From positions 1,116,001 through 1,180,000 of the forward strand of contig NZ_JBAJNO010000009.1 in NCBI RefSeq assembly GCF_036880985.1: a stretch of DNA of 64,000 bases, in the 5' to 3' direction. Below, in pieces: positions 17,834 to 26,469 of the stretch. The DNA comes from Limibacter armeniacum. GTDB taxonomy: Bacteria; Bacteroidota; Bacteroidia; Cytophagales; Flammeovirgaceae. The position numbers and the translations under genes are program-made. The notes beneath the pieces are model-generated. The model saw only the letters and a list, made by a program, of their open reading frames with translations, was not told the DNA's origin and ran no database searches. Position 1 is the first letter of the stretch, and the number at the start of each line of letters is the position of its first letter.

Positions 17834-19414
17834 ATGGAGAACAATTACAGAACAAAGGGAGTGCTGCTCATTTTAGCAGTCCTATTATCATTGACTACAA
17901 CTGCACAGGACAAAGCATTAATTTATGGCAAAGTGACCATGATTGACGGAAGTGTCTTTGAAGGACAGCTCCGCTGGGGAAAAGAAGAAGGTACATGGGA
18001 AGACCTCTTCAACAGTAACAAAACCTCCAATCCTTTTGCCCGCAAACTGGATATGTTTGACAAAGGAAAAGTCAAGGTAAAGTACAGGGTCAGTGAGAAT
18101 GATAATAAGAACGTAGTATACAACCAATGGCAAGAAGATTTGCAGGAAATGGAAGAAGACCGTAAGGAGCTTTACCAAGACCGCATTGAAGAATTGCGTG
18201 ACTATTACAGAGAAATAGAGGAAGAAGCTAGAGAAGCTAAGGAAAGAAATGACCGAGACTTTGCCAGAAGAATGGAAACCAGACTTCGTGAAGTTGAAGT
18301 AAAAATAAGAGAATCAGAAGTTCGAATTAGGGAAGCTGAAGAACGCATCAGAGAGGCACGAGACAAAGCCCATGAAGCTGCACTTCAACGAAACAGAAGT
18401 CAAACCTTGACTAACCAAGTCTCTAACCAAAGTAACTGGAACTTTATGAGTATCTGGTCTGACAGCAATATGCCTAGTTCTAACCACCAGTTTGTTTGCC
18501 AGTTTGGAGACATCAAGGAAATCATTGTTGACAATAAAAGTAAGGTTACTTTAACCTTCAAAAACAATGAAAATATCCAAGTACACAATGGTGGTGATAT
18601 CGGAACTAAAATCACTGTATACGACAAAGAGTTAGGGGAAATAAACCTTGAGTGGGACAGAATTAAAAAGGTCACTTTCTTAAATACACCCAACAAGCTT
18701 GAGTACAAATCAGGAAGCCCACTGTATGGTACAGTCACAACCTTAAAAGGATCATTCAAAGGCGGCATCCAATGGGACAATGATGAATCTCTTACGGTTG
18801 ATAAACTGGATGGCAGAAGCTCTAATGGTAAAATGTCTATCGAGTTCCGTAATATCAAGAAAATCACCAAAACAAGTCGAGACAGGTCTAGAGTTACCTT
18901 GAACTCAGGTAGAGAAATTGACCTCTTTGACTCCAATGACGTGGATGCTGGCAATAGAGGTATAGTGATCAAGGATCCTGACTACGGTCGAGTAAAAATT
19001 GACTGGAGTGACTTTGAATCACTGGAATTGGACAACTCAGGCAAGTTCCCAACATTAGGTTATAATGACTTTAAAACACCGAAAGCCATTCAGGGAACTG
19101 TCAAAACAATTGAGGGTGAATCCTATAAAGGAAGTTTGGCTTTTGACTTGGATGAGTTCTGGGATTTTGAAATGCTGGACGGCACAGACAACAGAATGGA
19201 ATACAAGATTCCGTTCAGAAAGGTTAAAAAAGTACAGCCTAAAAACTATAACTTCTCTCTAATTACACTTAAAAATGGTGCATCCCTTCTATTAGGAGAT
19301 TCTCAAGATGTAAGCAAGAACAATGACGGTATTCTGATCTTCACAGAAAACAAACTGGACGGTGAAAAACAGTATGTTTCATGGAGTGAGATTGATGAAA
19401 TCATCTTGGACTAA
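17834..19414 (+). CDS. Secreted repeat protein with coiled-coil insertion, function unknown
   Basis: I do not recognise this 526-residue protein as a named family. A signal peptide (1-24) is followed by three copies of a beta-rich unit of about 100 residues. Each opens with G-x-V-x-x-x-x-G, then a G-x-L/I-x-W/F motif, and ends in a W-x-x-I/F-x-x-I/L-x-L-D-like segment: about 28-283, 297-400 and 418-526. Repeat 1 is interrupted by a highly charged helical stretch (about 97-190, rich in E, R and K) that should form a coiled coil. Asn/Asp-rich linkers follow. It precedes a LytS/LytR-type pair on the same strand by 140 bp with a hairpin between. The start at 17834 is chosen for the signal peptide. 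Confidence 0.75.
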   Translation: MENNYRTKGVLLILAVLLSLTTTAQDKALIYGKVTMIDGSVFEGQLRWGKEEGTWEDLFNSNKTSNPFARKLDMFDKGKVKVKYRVSENDNKNVVYNQWQEDLQEMEEDRKELYQDRIEELRDYYREIEEEAREAKERNDRDFARRMETRLREVEVKIRESEVRIREAEERIREARDKAHEAALQRNRSQTLTNQVSNQSNWNFMSIWSDSNMPSSNHQFVCQFGDIKEIIVDNKSKVTLTFKNNENIQVHNGGDIGTKITVYDKELGEINLEWDRIKKVTFLNTPNKLEYKSGSPLYGTVTTLKGSFKGGIQWDNDESLTVDKLDGRSSNGKMSIEFRNIKKITKTSRDRSRVTLNSGREIDLFDSNDVDAGNRGIVIKDPDYGRVKIDWSDFESLELDNSGKFPTLGYNDFKTPKAIQGTVKTIEGESYKGSLAFDLDEFWDFEMLDGTDNRMEYKIPFRKVKKVQPKNYNFSLITLKNGASLLLGDSQDVSKNNDGILIFTENKLDGEKQYVSWSEIDEIILD

Positions 19415-19472
19415 TACGGTAAAACTCATTATAAATTATTGTTAAAAACTAGGACTTAAGGAGTGGATTTCC

Positions 19473-19512
19473 TAGAATGGAGCTCTTCTTTTGAAAAGGG
19501 AGCTTCATTCTA
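19473..19512 (+). terminator. Hairpin between repeat-protein and histidine-kinase genes
   Basis: TAGAATGGAGCTC pairs with GAGCTTCATTCTA over 13 bp with one G-T pair and a 14-nt loop. There is no good T-run after it, so it may be a weak terminator or an mRNA processing/stability element between the two genes. Confidence 0.5.
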
Positions 19513-19554
19513 CTAATAATTGGATTTTCTACTCTTCCCAACCATTGACAGTTT

Positions 19555-20628
19555 ATGGAACCCTTTCTGGATGACGACATACTTTCGCAGCCTGAACAAA
19601 AAAAGCAGCCCAGCATTACATCTATCATACTGAGTCTAGTCTCTATCCTATTTGTTGCAGCTATAGGGTATCTGCTATGGGATTTAAAAATAAATCAACT
19701 CTACTATGTAGCATTTATCTGGATCATCTGTGTAATCACAGCATTGTGGTGGGGCAATACAACGATCAGTAACTTATTGGATAAGGTGTTGCCTTGGATG
19801 AAGCATAGCCGTACCCGATTTCTGACTCAGATAGTTGGAAGCACAATCTATTCATTGTTTTGCATCAATATTACCTACTACCTGTTCAAGGTTAATTTCA
19901 CCGATTATGCTCCTGATATAGATCAGGTTATCACACTTAATTTGTATGGTCTTTTGTTTATCATTCCAATCCTGACCATTCAATTGGGTTTTTATTTTAT
20001 GGGAAAATGGAAACAGGTATTTGTTCAAACAGAGCACCTCAAAAGAGCTAATCTCAAATCTCAATTTGAAACTCTCAAAAACCATCTGGACCCTCATTTT
20101 CTCTTCAACAACCTGAATATCCTGTCCTCTCTTATCAAAGAGGACAACAAGGATGCACATGAGTTTCTTGACAGTTTCTCGGATGTTTACCGATATGTTT
20201 TACAGTCGAAGAAATGTGAAGTTGTCTCTCTAAATGAGGAGCTTCAATTTGCTGACAGTTACATTTTTATGCTTCAGAAACGGTTCAACTGGAATATCCA
20301 TTTTGATATCAGAATTGACGAAGACCTCGAAAGAAACAAGTTTATTCCTCCACTGACACTCCAAATGCTGATCGAGAATATCATAAAGCATAACGTGATC
20401 AGTCAGGAAAGAGCCTTGTATATTGACCTCTACAATGATTATGATGATTGTCTGGTAATTCGAAACAACCTGCAAGAGAAAAAGGCATTACCTAACTATT
20501 CTTCCAAAAGTGGACTGGACAACATCCGTAAACGATACAATTACCTGTCTGACCGCAATATTGTGGTACAGAAAAATGATGACTATTTTACTGTCATTAT
20601 CCCACTGCTAGACTATGAAATAGTCTAA
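19555..20628 (+). CDS. LytS/YehU-type sensor histidine kinase
   Basis: This 357-residue membrane-bound kinase has four hydrophobic segments (about 21-43, 48-68, 92-112, 127-150), so the sensor part is within the membrane. The His_kinase domain (PF06580) begins FETLKNHLDPHFLFNNLNIL, with the phospho-accepting His181. The ATP-binding domain has the N-box PPLTLQMLIENIIKHN and the G-box SGLDNIRKRYN. The partner is the LytTR response regulator 52 bp downstream. The signal is unknown; these systems in Bacteroidota often regulate envelope functions. Confidence 0.93.
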   Translation: MEPFLDDDILSQPEQKKQPSITSIILSLVSILFVAAIGYLLWDLKINQLYYVAFIWIICVITALWWGNTTISNLLDKVLPWMKHSRTRFLTQIVGSTIYSLFCINITYYLFKVNFTDYAPDIDQVITLNLYGLLFIIPILTIQLGFYFMGKWKQVFVQTEHLKRANLKSQFETLKNHLDPHFLFNNLNILSSLIKEDNKDAHEFLDSFSDVYRYVLQSKKCEVVSLNEELQFADSYIFMLQKRFNWNIHFDIRIDEDLERNKFIPPLTLQMLIENIIKHNVISQERALYIDLYNDYDDCLVIRNNLQEKKALPNYSSKSGLDNIRKRYNYLSDRNIVVQKNDDYFTVIIPLLDYEIV

Positions 20629-20680
20629 ATAATTTAGTGAGGTTACTGTTTTAGACTATACTAACTACCAATTTTTAAGA

Positions 20681-21448
20681 ATGAATGTTGCTATTATTGA
20701 AGATGAACCTTTGGCTGCCCAAAAGCTACAACAACTGCTTTTGGATCAGGATCAAAATATAAAAGTCGTTGCTGTGTTGGATTCAGTTGAAAAAGCAATC
20801 AACTGGCTGGAAGAGAACGAGCACCCCGATTTACTTTTTGCAGATATACAAATTGCCGATGGGTTAAGTTTTCAGGTTTTTAATGAGGTTGAGCTGAACT
20901 GCCCAGTGATCTTTACTACCGCTTACGACCAATACGCAATCAATGCTTTTGAGGTCAATAGTTTGGATTATCTTCTAAAACCTGTCAGGGCAAAAAGGTT
21001 AGCCAACAGTCTGCAAAAGTTCAAACAGATGCGTCAATGGTTTGAACGTTCTCCGGAAAAAGAAAAGCTTGATGAGCTGATCAATATGATGCAGCATCGT
21101 GATGATGAATACAAGTCACGGTTCCTTGTCAAAAATGGTTCTAAGATTCAAGCTATCAAATGTCAATCTATTGCTTACTTCTACACCAAAGACAGGGTAA
21201 ATGTCTTGGTCACCAAGTCAGGAGATATCTACCCTGTTGATTATACATTGGATGAACTGAGCAACCTATTGAACCCTAAGCTCTTTTTTAGGGTGAACCG
21301 CAAGTTTATCATCCATTTAGATGCTGCCTTTGCAATTCACACTTACTTCAAAGGAAGACTTAAGCTTGAGCTTACTCCCGCAATCGATGAGGATGTTGTA
21401 GTCAGCAGCGAACGTACTCCTTTATTTAAAGAATGGCTTGATCAGTAA
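20681..21448 (+). CDS. LytTR-family response regulator
   Basis: This 255-residue regulator has a receiver domain (1-120) with acidic Glu7/Asp8, phosphorylation site Asp55 in LLFADIQIADG, Thr80 and Lys100. A LytTR DNA-binding domain (about 145-255) follows, recognisable by FLVKNGSKIQAIKCQSIAYF and FRVNRKFIIHLDA. It is the cognate regulator of the LytS-like kinase encoded immediately upstream and should be co-transcribed. Its targets may include the secreted repeat protein gene or nearby envelope genes, which is inference only. Confidence 0.94.
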   Translation: MNVAIIEDEPLAAQKLQQLLLDQDQNIKVVAVLDSVEKAINWLEENEHPDLLFADIQIADGLSFQVFNEVELNCPVIFTTAYDQYAINAFEVNSLDYLLKPVRAKRLANSLQKFKQMRQWFERSPEKEKLDELINMMQHRDDEYKSRFLVKNGSKIQAIKCQSIAYFYTKDRVNVLVTKSGDIYPVDYTLDELSNLLNPKLFFRVNRKFIIHLDAAFAIHTYFKGRLKLELTPAIDEDVVVSSERTPLFKEWLDQ

Positions 21449-21453
21449 AATAT

Positions 21454-21485
21454 AAAGGGATGCTACTTTTCTATAGCATCCCTTT
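21454..21485 (+). terminator. Terminator after the two-component operon
   Basis: AAAGGGATGCTA pairs perfectly with TAGCATCCCTTT over 12 bp with an 8-nt loop. The flanking A and T runs allow it to work in both directions for the convergent lipoprotein gene. Confidence 0.8.
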
Positions 21486-21521
21486 ACATGTTGTTATTGG
21501 CTTTGAATTTTCAAAGTACAA

Positions 21522-22721
21522 CTATAACATATCTTCCAGATCCTTTTTTGACAACTTGAATAAAGCCACACTACTATTGGTATCTACAGCACTGGTTGAA
21601 GCCAATAGAATAAGCCCTCCATCGTCTGTTGCCAGTATATCCACCGCATGAAATCCATAGCGCTCTCCCAAATAATGAGCTCCTGCCAAAAAGCCATTTT
21701 CCTTATTAAACGCAACTATCTTTACTTGTAAGCTTCTTGTTGTAGTGGCATACAAAAGGTAAGGCTTCCCATTGATTATCGCTTCACAGGTACTTACCGA
21801 AGAAGTAGGATCCAAATCCATAAACTGATCAGATAGCAGTCCTAAGGTATTGGAAAAATCTACATCCTGAATGGTAAACTTCGGCATCAACCCTGAGTTG
21901 TAATAATTGGTCAATGCGATCGCATATTTACGGTCTCCCAATGGATAAGCATTTCTTACCATCGCTGTTTCAGGGTTTCCATCTATTTCTGAAGAGACAA
22001 CTCCATATGTCTTCGTCAATTCTATCAACGAGATAGAAGACCCCACCACCATATTGGACAATACTTCATTCTCATGGTTTACAACAAAAAAAGGAGGCGT
22101 ACCTCTAGCAAAGGCATTTAGCAAACTTACCAACTGATCTCCATCTTCAGTGACATTAAAACGTTTATTCCATTGGATATAAAGATTACTACTCAGCAAT
22201 GCAATTCCTGATTGCTTTTGAACTTCATCATAATACTGAATCAAGAACTCATCTTCACCTGTAGAACAAGCCGCTAACGGCACACCCAAGGAGCTAAAGT
22301 ACTTTTTGAGTGTGACATCTCCTGTCGCTACATCCACCATCAGAAATTGAGTCACATTCTTTCTGGTGTCGATTCCAGCTATCAATATTTCACCACCCAG
22401 AGATATGATATCAGGCATTGGGTTGATAAAAAACTCATCAATCAGTAAATCCCATTCTGTAACTCCTTCGTTATCCACCTTCATCAAGTAGGTTCCGTAG
22501 CCTGTAGCTAGCTCTCGCTTCCACCTGTTCATAATAAGGAACCCACTGTCCGCAGTCTGGACAAAATCAATAGGTTCAACGCCTGACTTCACACCATGCT
22601 GGTAAACCCTTACAAACTGTTCAGAAGGCGCAAGTTCATCTGGTGATTGCGAGCAACCGAACAACAGTCCTACTATCAACCAGCACCAACCTTTTATATA
22701 TGATTTTCTGATCTTATTCAT
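21522..22721 (-). CDS. Lipoprotein of unknown function, possible beta-propeller
   Basis: This 399-residue protein has a lipoprotein signal ending LLFGCSQ (Cys23). The body contains several segments of the form TADSGFLIMNRW and ATDDGGLILLAS, spaced as in proteins with repeated blades that read out data (T/S-D-D/S-G-G-hydrophobic). That suggests a beta-propeller, but I cannot count blades with confidence. It is translated from the same strand as the upstream barrel protein with an 18-bp gap, so the two are almost certainly co-expressed at the outer membrane. No family name is assigned. Confidence 0.72.
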   Translation of the reverse strand: MNKIRKSYIKGWCWLIVGLLFGCSQSPDELAPSEQFVRVYQHGVKSGVEPIDFVQTADSGFLIMNRWKRELATGYGTYLMKVDNEGVTEWDLLIDEFFINPMPDIISLGGEILIAGIDTRKNVTQFLMVDVATGDVTLKKYFSSLGVPLAACSTGEDEFLIQYYDEVQKQSGIALLSSNLYIQWNKRFNVTEDGDQLVSLLNAFARGTPPFFVVNHENEVLSNMVVGSSISLIELTKTYGVVSSEIDGNPETAMVRNAYPLGDRKYAIALTNYYNSGLMPKFTIQDVDFSNTLGLLSDQFMDLDPTSSVSTCEAIINGKPYLLYATTTRSLQVKIVAFNKENGFLAGAHYLGERYGFHAVDILATDDGGLILLASTSAVDTNSSVALFKLSKKDLEDML

Positions 22722-22739
22722 TTGATTGTAATTTCACTA

Positions 22740-23645
22740 TCACTTTCTATTGTCGTATACCTGATGAATATGATCCAAGGGTATAGCCAGACTTAAACCA
22801 AACTCAAGGTGTCCTAACTTCAGGTCATCCATTACATCATAATAATACAGCAACAGGTGCTGATCACTGTACCGCTCTTCAGGATTTATCAAAGGGTCAA
22901 ATGATTTCTTGTAGTTGCACTCCAAAGAAAGCCTGACAGGGAAAAGGTCAAAACTGATACCTCCACCTATTTGATAGCACCATCTGTTTGGATTGATTTG
23001 AGACGAAAGGGACGCTTCTTCTGAAACAGGTTTTACAATCACACCATCACTATATGCTTTATGTTCACTACCATTGATGTACTTATAGCCTGTCAACAAG
23101 TGACCATATACCAACCCTCCTTGCAGAAAGAACCTTGTTTGTTCATTACCGACAGATAGCTGCGTGATAAGTGGCAACTCAAAATAATTTAGCCTATGGT
23201 CGTGCTCAAACTGCAACCTTGTATAATTGGGTCCATTTCCCAGTTCATCAATATTCCAACGCATTTCACTGGAATATGTAAAGCGATAATTGGCAAAACC
23301 AGGCTGCACAGAAAAACCAAGAAAGCGAACAGGGTAATAAAACAGTTGAATAGCAATTGCAGGGCTAACATTGCGAGAGGATAGATCATACTCTTTCTCA
23401 TATCCATTGCCTAAACCACTGGCTGGAGTCACCACTGTATAAAACTTTTCGGGCAAAGCCGTGGTAAAGTTCACGCTTCCTTTTATGCCTACCACCCATT
23501 TTGAAGAGTGCATGATCAAAGAGGCTGTACTACTTGGTTCAAATTTTCGCTTGTTTCGGTAACGCTGAGCAAACAGTTTATTTTCAGTTAATTGAAACAG
23601 CAAACCAAGTAACAGTACATAAAAAAATGGTTTGTTATTTAGCAT
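22740..23645 (-). CDS. PorT-family outer-membrane beta-barrel protein
   Basis: This 301-residue secreted protein has a signal peptide ending near FAQ (residue 27). Amphipathic strands then alternate with aromatic residues (VVGIKGSVNFTT, FLGFSVQPGFANY, FFLQGGLVYGHLLTG, WCYQIGGGISFDLFPVRLSLECNY), typical of the PorT-like outer membrane barrel domain. An 8-10-strand barrel of about 250 residues is expected. The first gene of a two-gene unit, it is followed 18 bp later by the large lipoprotein, which suggests a barrel-lipoprotein pair. Role is unknown. Confidence 0.78.
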   Translation of the reverse strand: MLNNKPFFYVLLLGLLFQLTENKLFAQRYRNKRKFEPSSTASLIMHSSKWVVGIKGSVNFTTALPEKFYTVVTPASGLGNGYEKEYDLSSRNVSPAIAIQLFYYPVRFLGFSVQPGFANYRFTYSSEMRWNIDELGNGPNYTRLQFEHDHRLNYFELPLITQLSVGNEQTRFFLQGGLVYGHLLTGYKYINGSEHKAYSDGVIVKPVSEEASLSSQINPNRWCYQIGGGISFDLFPVRLSLECNYKKSFDPLINPEERYSDQHLLLYYYDVMDDLKLGHLEFGLSLAIPLDHIHQVYDNRK

Positions 23646-23987
23646 GATTATATCTCTGGATTCTCAATCGGCATTTTTGACCTCAGTTAATATTTCAACC
23701 GATTTATCAGGTTAATTCCCTTGTGAAATCCTATCTCACAATTGGTAACTTATAATAACTTTAGAATTCATCTTATCCAAACAAAGACCAAGCCTTTACA
23801 GATGTATAATCATATTTTTTTGTATTATTTTACTACAGACTTACTTTTGTATCGGCTTTTAGCATCAACATATCTGTTGGCTTTCCACCTGATTTGCTGA
23901 CCTATAAGCCGATTTCAGTACCTTTCTATTTAAATCGCTGTAATTATTAAAAGCTGTTTACAATTGTCCCTTTTTCACTTTACCAAA
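23646..23987. other. Divergent intergenic region with a plus-strand promoter
   Basis: About 340 bp separate the PorT-family gene and the TraB/GumN-fusion gene. A good Bacteroidota-type promoter for the plus-strand gene sits at 23819-23849 and leaves a leader of about 130 nt. No hairpin or open frame of note is present in that leader. Confidence 0.5.
23819..23849 (+). promoter_or_regulatory. Predicted promoter of the TraB/GumN-fusion gene
   Basis: TTTG (23819-23822), a 19-bp spacer and TACTTTTG (23842-23849) match the Bacteroidota -33/-7 consensus TTTG-N19-TAnnTTTG exactly. Transcription should start near 23857. Confidence 0.65.
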
Positions 23988-25895
23988 ATGATAAAATCAT
24001 CTATTTCTAAGCTTCTTACTTTATCTCTCATCCTAAGTCTCGTTTGTACATTTTCATTGAGTGCACAACAAGCCAACAGTTTACTTTGGGAGATAAAAGG
24101 CAAGACCTCTGTTCAACCTTCATACCTATATGGAACTTTCCACATTAAGGACAAAAGGGTGTTCCAGTTCAATGACTCACTTATGAATAAGTTGGAGTCC
24201 TGTGAAGCCTATGCAGGAGAAGTATCCATTGAGCTGGACTCCATGCAACAGCTGATGCGAGCAATTCTTCTGCCTGAAGGAAAATCGCTAAAGGATTTCT
24301 ACTCAGACAAAGAATATAAGATTATCAAGACCTACTTTGAGAAGCTGGAAAAGGAAGGTAAGTCAATAGCACCATTTGCTGCTCTTGAAAAAATGAAGCC
24401 TTTTGCATTGCTAGGGATAATCTCCTCAGAATATGGCAACAGTGAAATGGAGAGTGCCATGGATGAGTACCTTTGGAACCTTGCAAAAAGTAAAGGTAAA
24501 GAAATGAAAGGGGTGGAAAGTATCAGTGAACAGTTAAATGCATTTGAGAAACTACCTCCACAGATTGTAGTTGAAGCAATCGAAGAGCATGAGAAAAGTG
24601 GAAAGCAAATCGAGAAAATGATTGAATACTATTCTGATGAGAATATAGAAAAACTGCACGACCTGATTCAAAAAGACAAAACGGCTGCACTATACGCTGA
24701 AGAACTGCTCGATAAACGTAACGAGGTTATGGCTGAAAGGATTGCTAAAATGACTGATACCCAACCCACATTCATCACTATTGGCGCTGGGCACCTTGCC
24801 GGTAAAACCGGAGTCTTACAACTGCTTAAAAAGAAAGGGTATAAAGTAAGACCTATTATGAATAGTGGTAAAACAAACATTACCGATGACAAATATGCTC
24901 ACTGGATAAAAGTAAGCCCAGAAAATGAGCCTTATAGTATCTTGATGCCGGGTAAACCTGAGCTAATTGAGCAAAAAATCAACTCTGAATTAGGTTCCAT
25001 TACCATTAAAGGACACCAATACAAAAGTGCTGGTACTGCACAGAATCTCATTTATATGATGGTCTATACCAAGTACCCTTCCACATTGATACATTCTGAT
25101 ATGACGGACCAACATGATACCTTTTTTCAGAATGCCATCTCAGGAATACTCCAAAAGGTTTCTGACAGTGAACTACTTTCACAAGAAGCTTATCTCTATA
25201 AAACATACCCTGGCCGTAAAATCAAGGTGGCGATAAACAATGGACAGGCCATTATTTCAGCAAGGGTGGTTCTTATTGAAAACAGAGTCTATATGATGCA
25301 GGCAATCTCAACCAAAGAATTCGCGGGCAATGAAATGCAAGAATATTTCTTTGACAGCTTTCAAGCATCAGGACTAGGAGTTGCATCCAAACCGGAAACA
25401 GTTAATCTCGCATATAACGACAATAAACCAGAAGATTGGGTTTCTGTACAAATTGATGATGAACTGTCCATCAATATGCCTATCGTCCCTACAGAAGAAG
25501 TCAGAAATGTAGAAGAAGAAGGTCTTGGCAACATAGAAATCAAGACGATGATGGTTACATTAGACAGTGGAAGTCTCTTTGGTGTATTGAATATGACTTA
25601 CCCTAAAGGAACCTTTGCAGATAGCACTCAACACCAATCTACCTTACATTCGACACTTTATGAGATGTTCAACTCATTTGGCAGTAGACCTGAATCAGAG
25701 GCTGGAATTACTTATGAAGGTCATAACGGTTTCCAAGGTACTTCAGTACTTGAAAACAATGTTCAAATGACCATGCGAAACTTTATTTTAGGTGACCGAA
25801 TGTGTTTACTTTTCGCTTTAATTAAAGATAAAAACAAAAGCGAATCAGACATTGACCACTTTATGAATTCCCTCAACCTTAATAAGGTGAAGTAA
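23988..25895 (+). CDS. TraB/GumN-family protein with C-terminal tandem domains
   Basis: This is a 635-residue secreted protein with a signal peptide ending near SAQQ. Residues about 25-290 form a TraB/GumN (PF01963) domain: LLWEIKGKTSVQPSYLYGTFH at the start and the GxxH motif ITIGAGHLAGKTG near its end. TraB proteins are suspected metalloproteases (TIKI-like). The following 340 residues are not part of usual TraB proteins. They contain two similar segments, each with W-x-x-V, a MPxxP element and a PG/YEG-type second half, ending with a C-terminal FMNSL. The frame is open to a TTG at 23964, but the ATG at 23988 gives a good signal peptide. Confidence 0.83.
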   Translation: MIKSSISKLLTLSLILSLVCTFSLSAQQANSLLWEIKGKTSVQPSYLYGTFHIKDKRVFQFNDSLMNKLESCEAYAGEVSIELDSMQQLMRAILLPEGKSLKDFYSDKEYKIIKTYFEKLEKEGKSIAPFAALEKMKPFALLGIISSEYGNSEMESAMDEYLWNLAKSKGKEMKGVESISEQLNAFEKLPPQIVVEAIEEHEKSGKQIEKMIEYYSDENIEKLHDLIQKDKTAALYAEELLDKRNEVMAERIAKMTDTQPTFITIGAGHLAGKTGVLQLLKKKGYKVRPIMNSGKTNITDDKYAHWIKVSPENEPYSILMPGKPELIEQKINSELGSITIKGHQYKSAGTAQNLIYMMVYTKYPSTLIHSDMTDQHDTFFQNAISGILQKVSDSELLSQEAYLYKTYPGRKIKVAINNGQAIISARVVLIENRVYMMQAISTKEFAGNEMQEYFFDSFQASGLGVASKPETVNLAYNDNKPEDWVSVQIDDELSINMPIVPTEEVRNVEEEGLGNIEIKTMMVTLDSGSLFGVLNMTYPKGTFADSTQHQSTLHSTLYEMFNSFGSRPESEAGITYEGHNGFQGTSVLENNVQMTMRNFILGDRMCLLFALIKDKNKSESDIDHFMNSLNLNKVK

Positions 25896-25911
25896 GACAT
25901 ATACTCAAACC

Positions 25912-25950
25912 AAACGGGCTTCTCCAACAATGAAGAAGCCCGTTTTTTTA
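25912..25950 (+). terminator. Intrinsic terminator after the TraB/GumN-fusion gene
   Basis: AAACGGGCTTCT pairs perfectly with AGAAGCCCGTTT, with a 10-nt loop and a T-run to 25949. It lies between convergent genes. Confidence 0.88.
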
Positions 25951-25957
25951 TTTCAAA

Positions 25958-26302
25958 TTAATTTGGTGACTCATAAAAAATATAGGAAGTCGAGTAATCA
26001 CTAAACTCAAAATAGACTTTCTTCTCTCCTTCATCTTTTACACCATTGAAATTGGCATCCAACACACCATAACCAAAACGATATGGTCTCGCTCCTTGGC
26101 CTTTGGTTGCTGCTGCTGTTGAGAGTTTATCAATCTTGATGAATTTCTTCACCAATTTATCTCCAGCATAAACTTCCAATACTCCATCCGTACCTGTCCA
26201 GTTCTGAATACTGCGACTAATGTTATTCTGTGCTTCTTGTGTACAGCTAAATGCCGTAAATGACATCACCACCAACACAAGCAATTGATTTAGTTGCTTC
26301 AT
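25958..26302 (-). CDS. Small lipoprotein with an EF-hand-like loop, function unknown
   Basis: This 114-residue lipoprotein has a signal ending TAFSC (Cys20). The mature part has a WTGTDGVLEVYAGDKLVKKF segment and, near the C-terminus, DANFNGVKDEGE. That is spaced like an EF-hand/dockerin-type calcium loop with Asp, Asn, Asn and Glu ligands. Short proteins of this type are common in Bacteroidota with no known role. It is convergent with the TraB-fusion gene. I do not assign a family. Confidence 0.72.
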   Translation of the reverse strand: MKQLNQLLVLVVMSFTAFSCTQEAQNNISRSIQNWTGTDGVLEVYAGDKLVKKFIKIDKLSTAAATKGQGARPYRFGYGVLDANFNGVKDEGEKKVYFEFSDYSTSYIFYESPN

Positions 26303-26404
26303 CGTTATTCCGATTTTCTAATTGATTTTAACCTACTGATAATGCTTGCTTTTAGGCAGCCTAAGTTAAACATATCAAAATCAAGTCAAAAATTTCTATT
26401 TAAA

Positions 26405-26439
26405 GCAAAACCCCGACAATCCTATGACTGACGGGGTTT
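26405..26439 (-). terminator. Intrinsic terminator of lpdA
   Basis: On the minus strand AAACCCCG pairs with CGGGGTTT with a 17-nt loop, with TTTT and GC following. It lies 31 bp past the lpdA stop codon. Confidence 0.75.
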
Positions 26440-26469
26440 ACTGTAAACCGAAGGCTTACCCAATATTAT

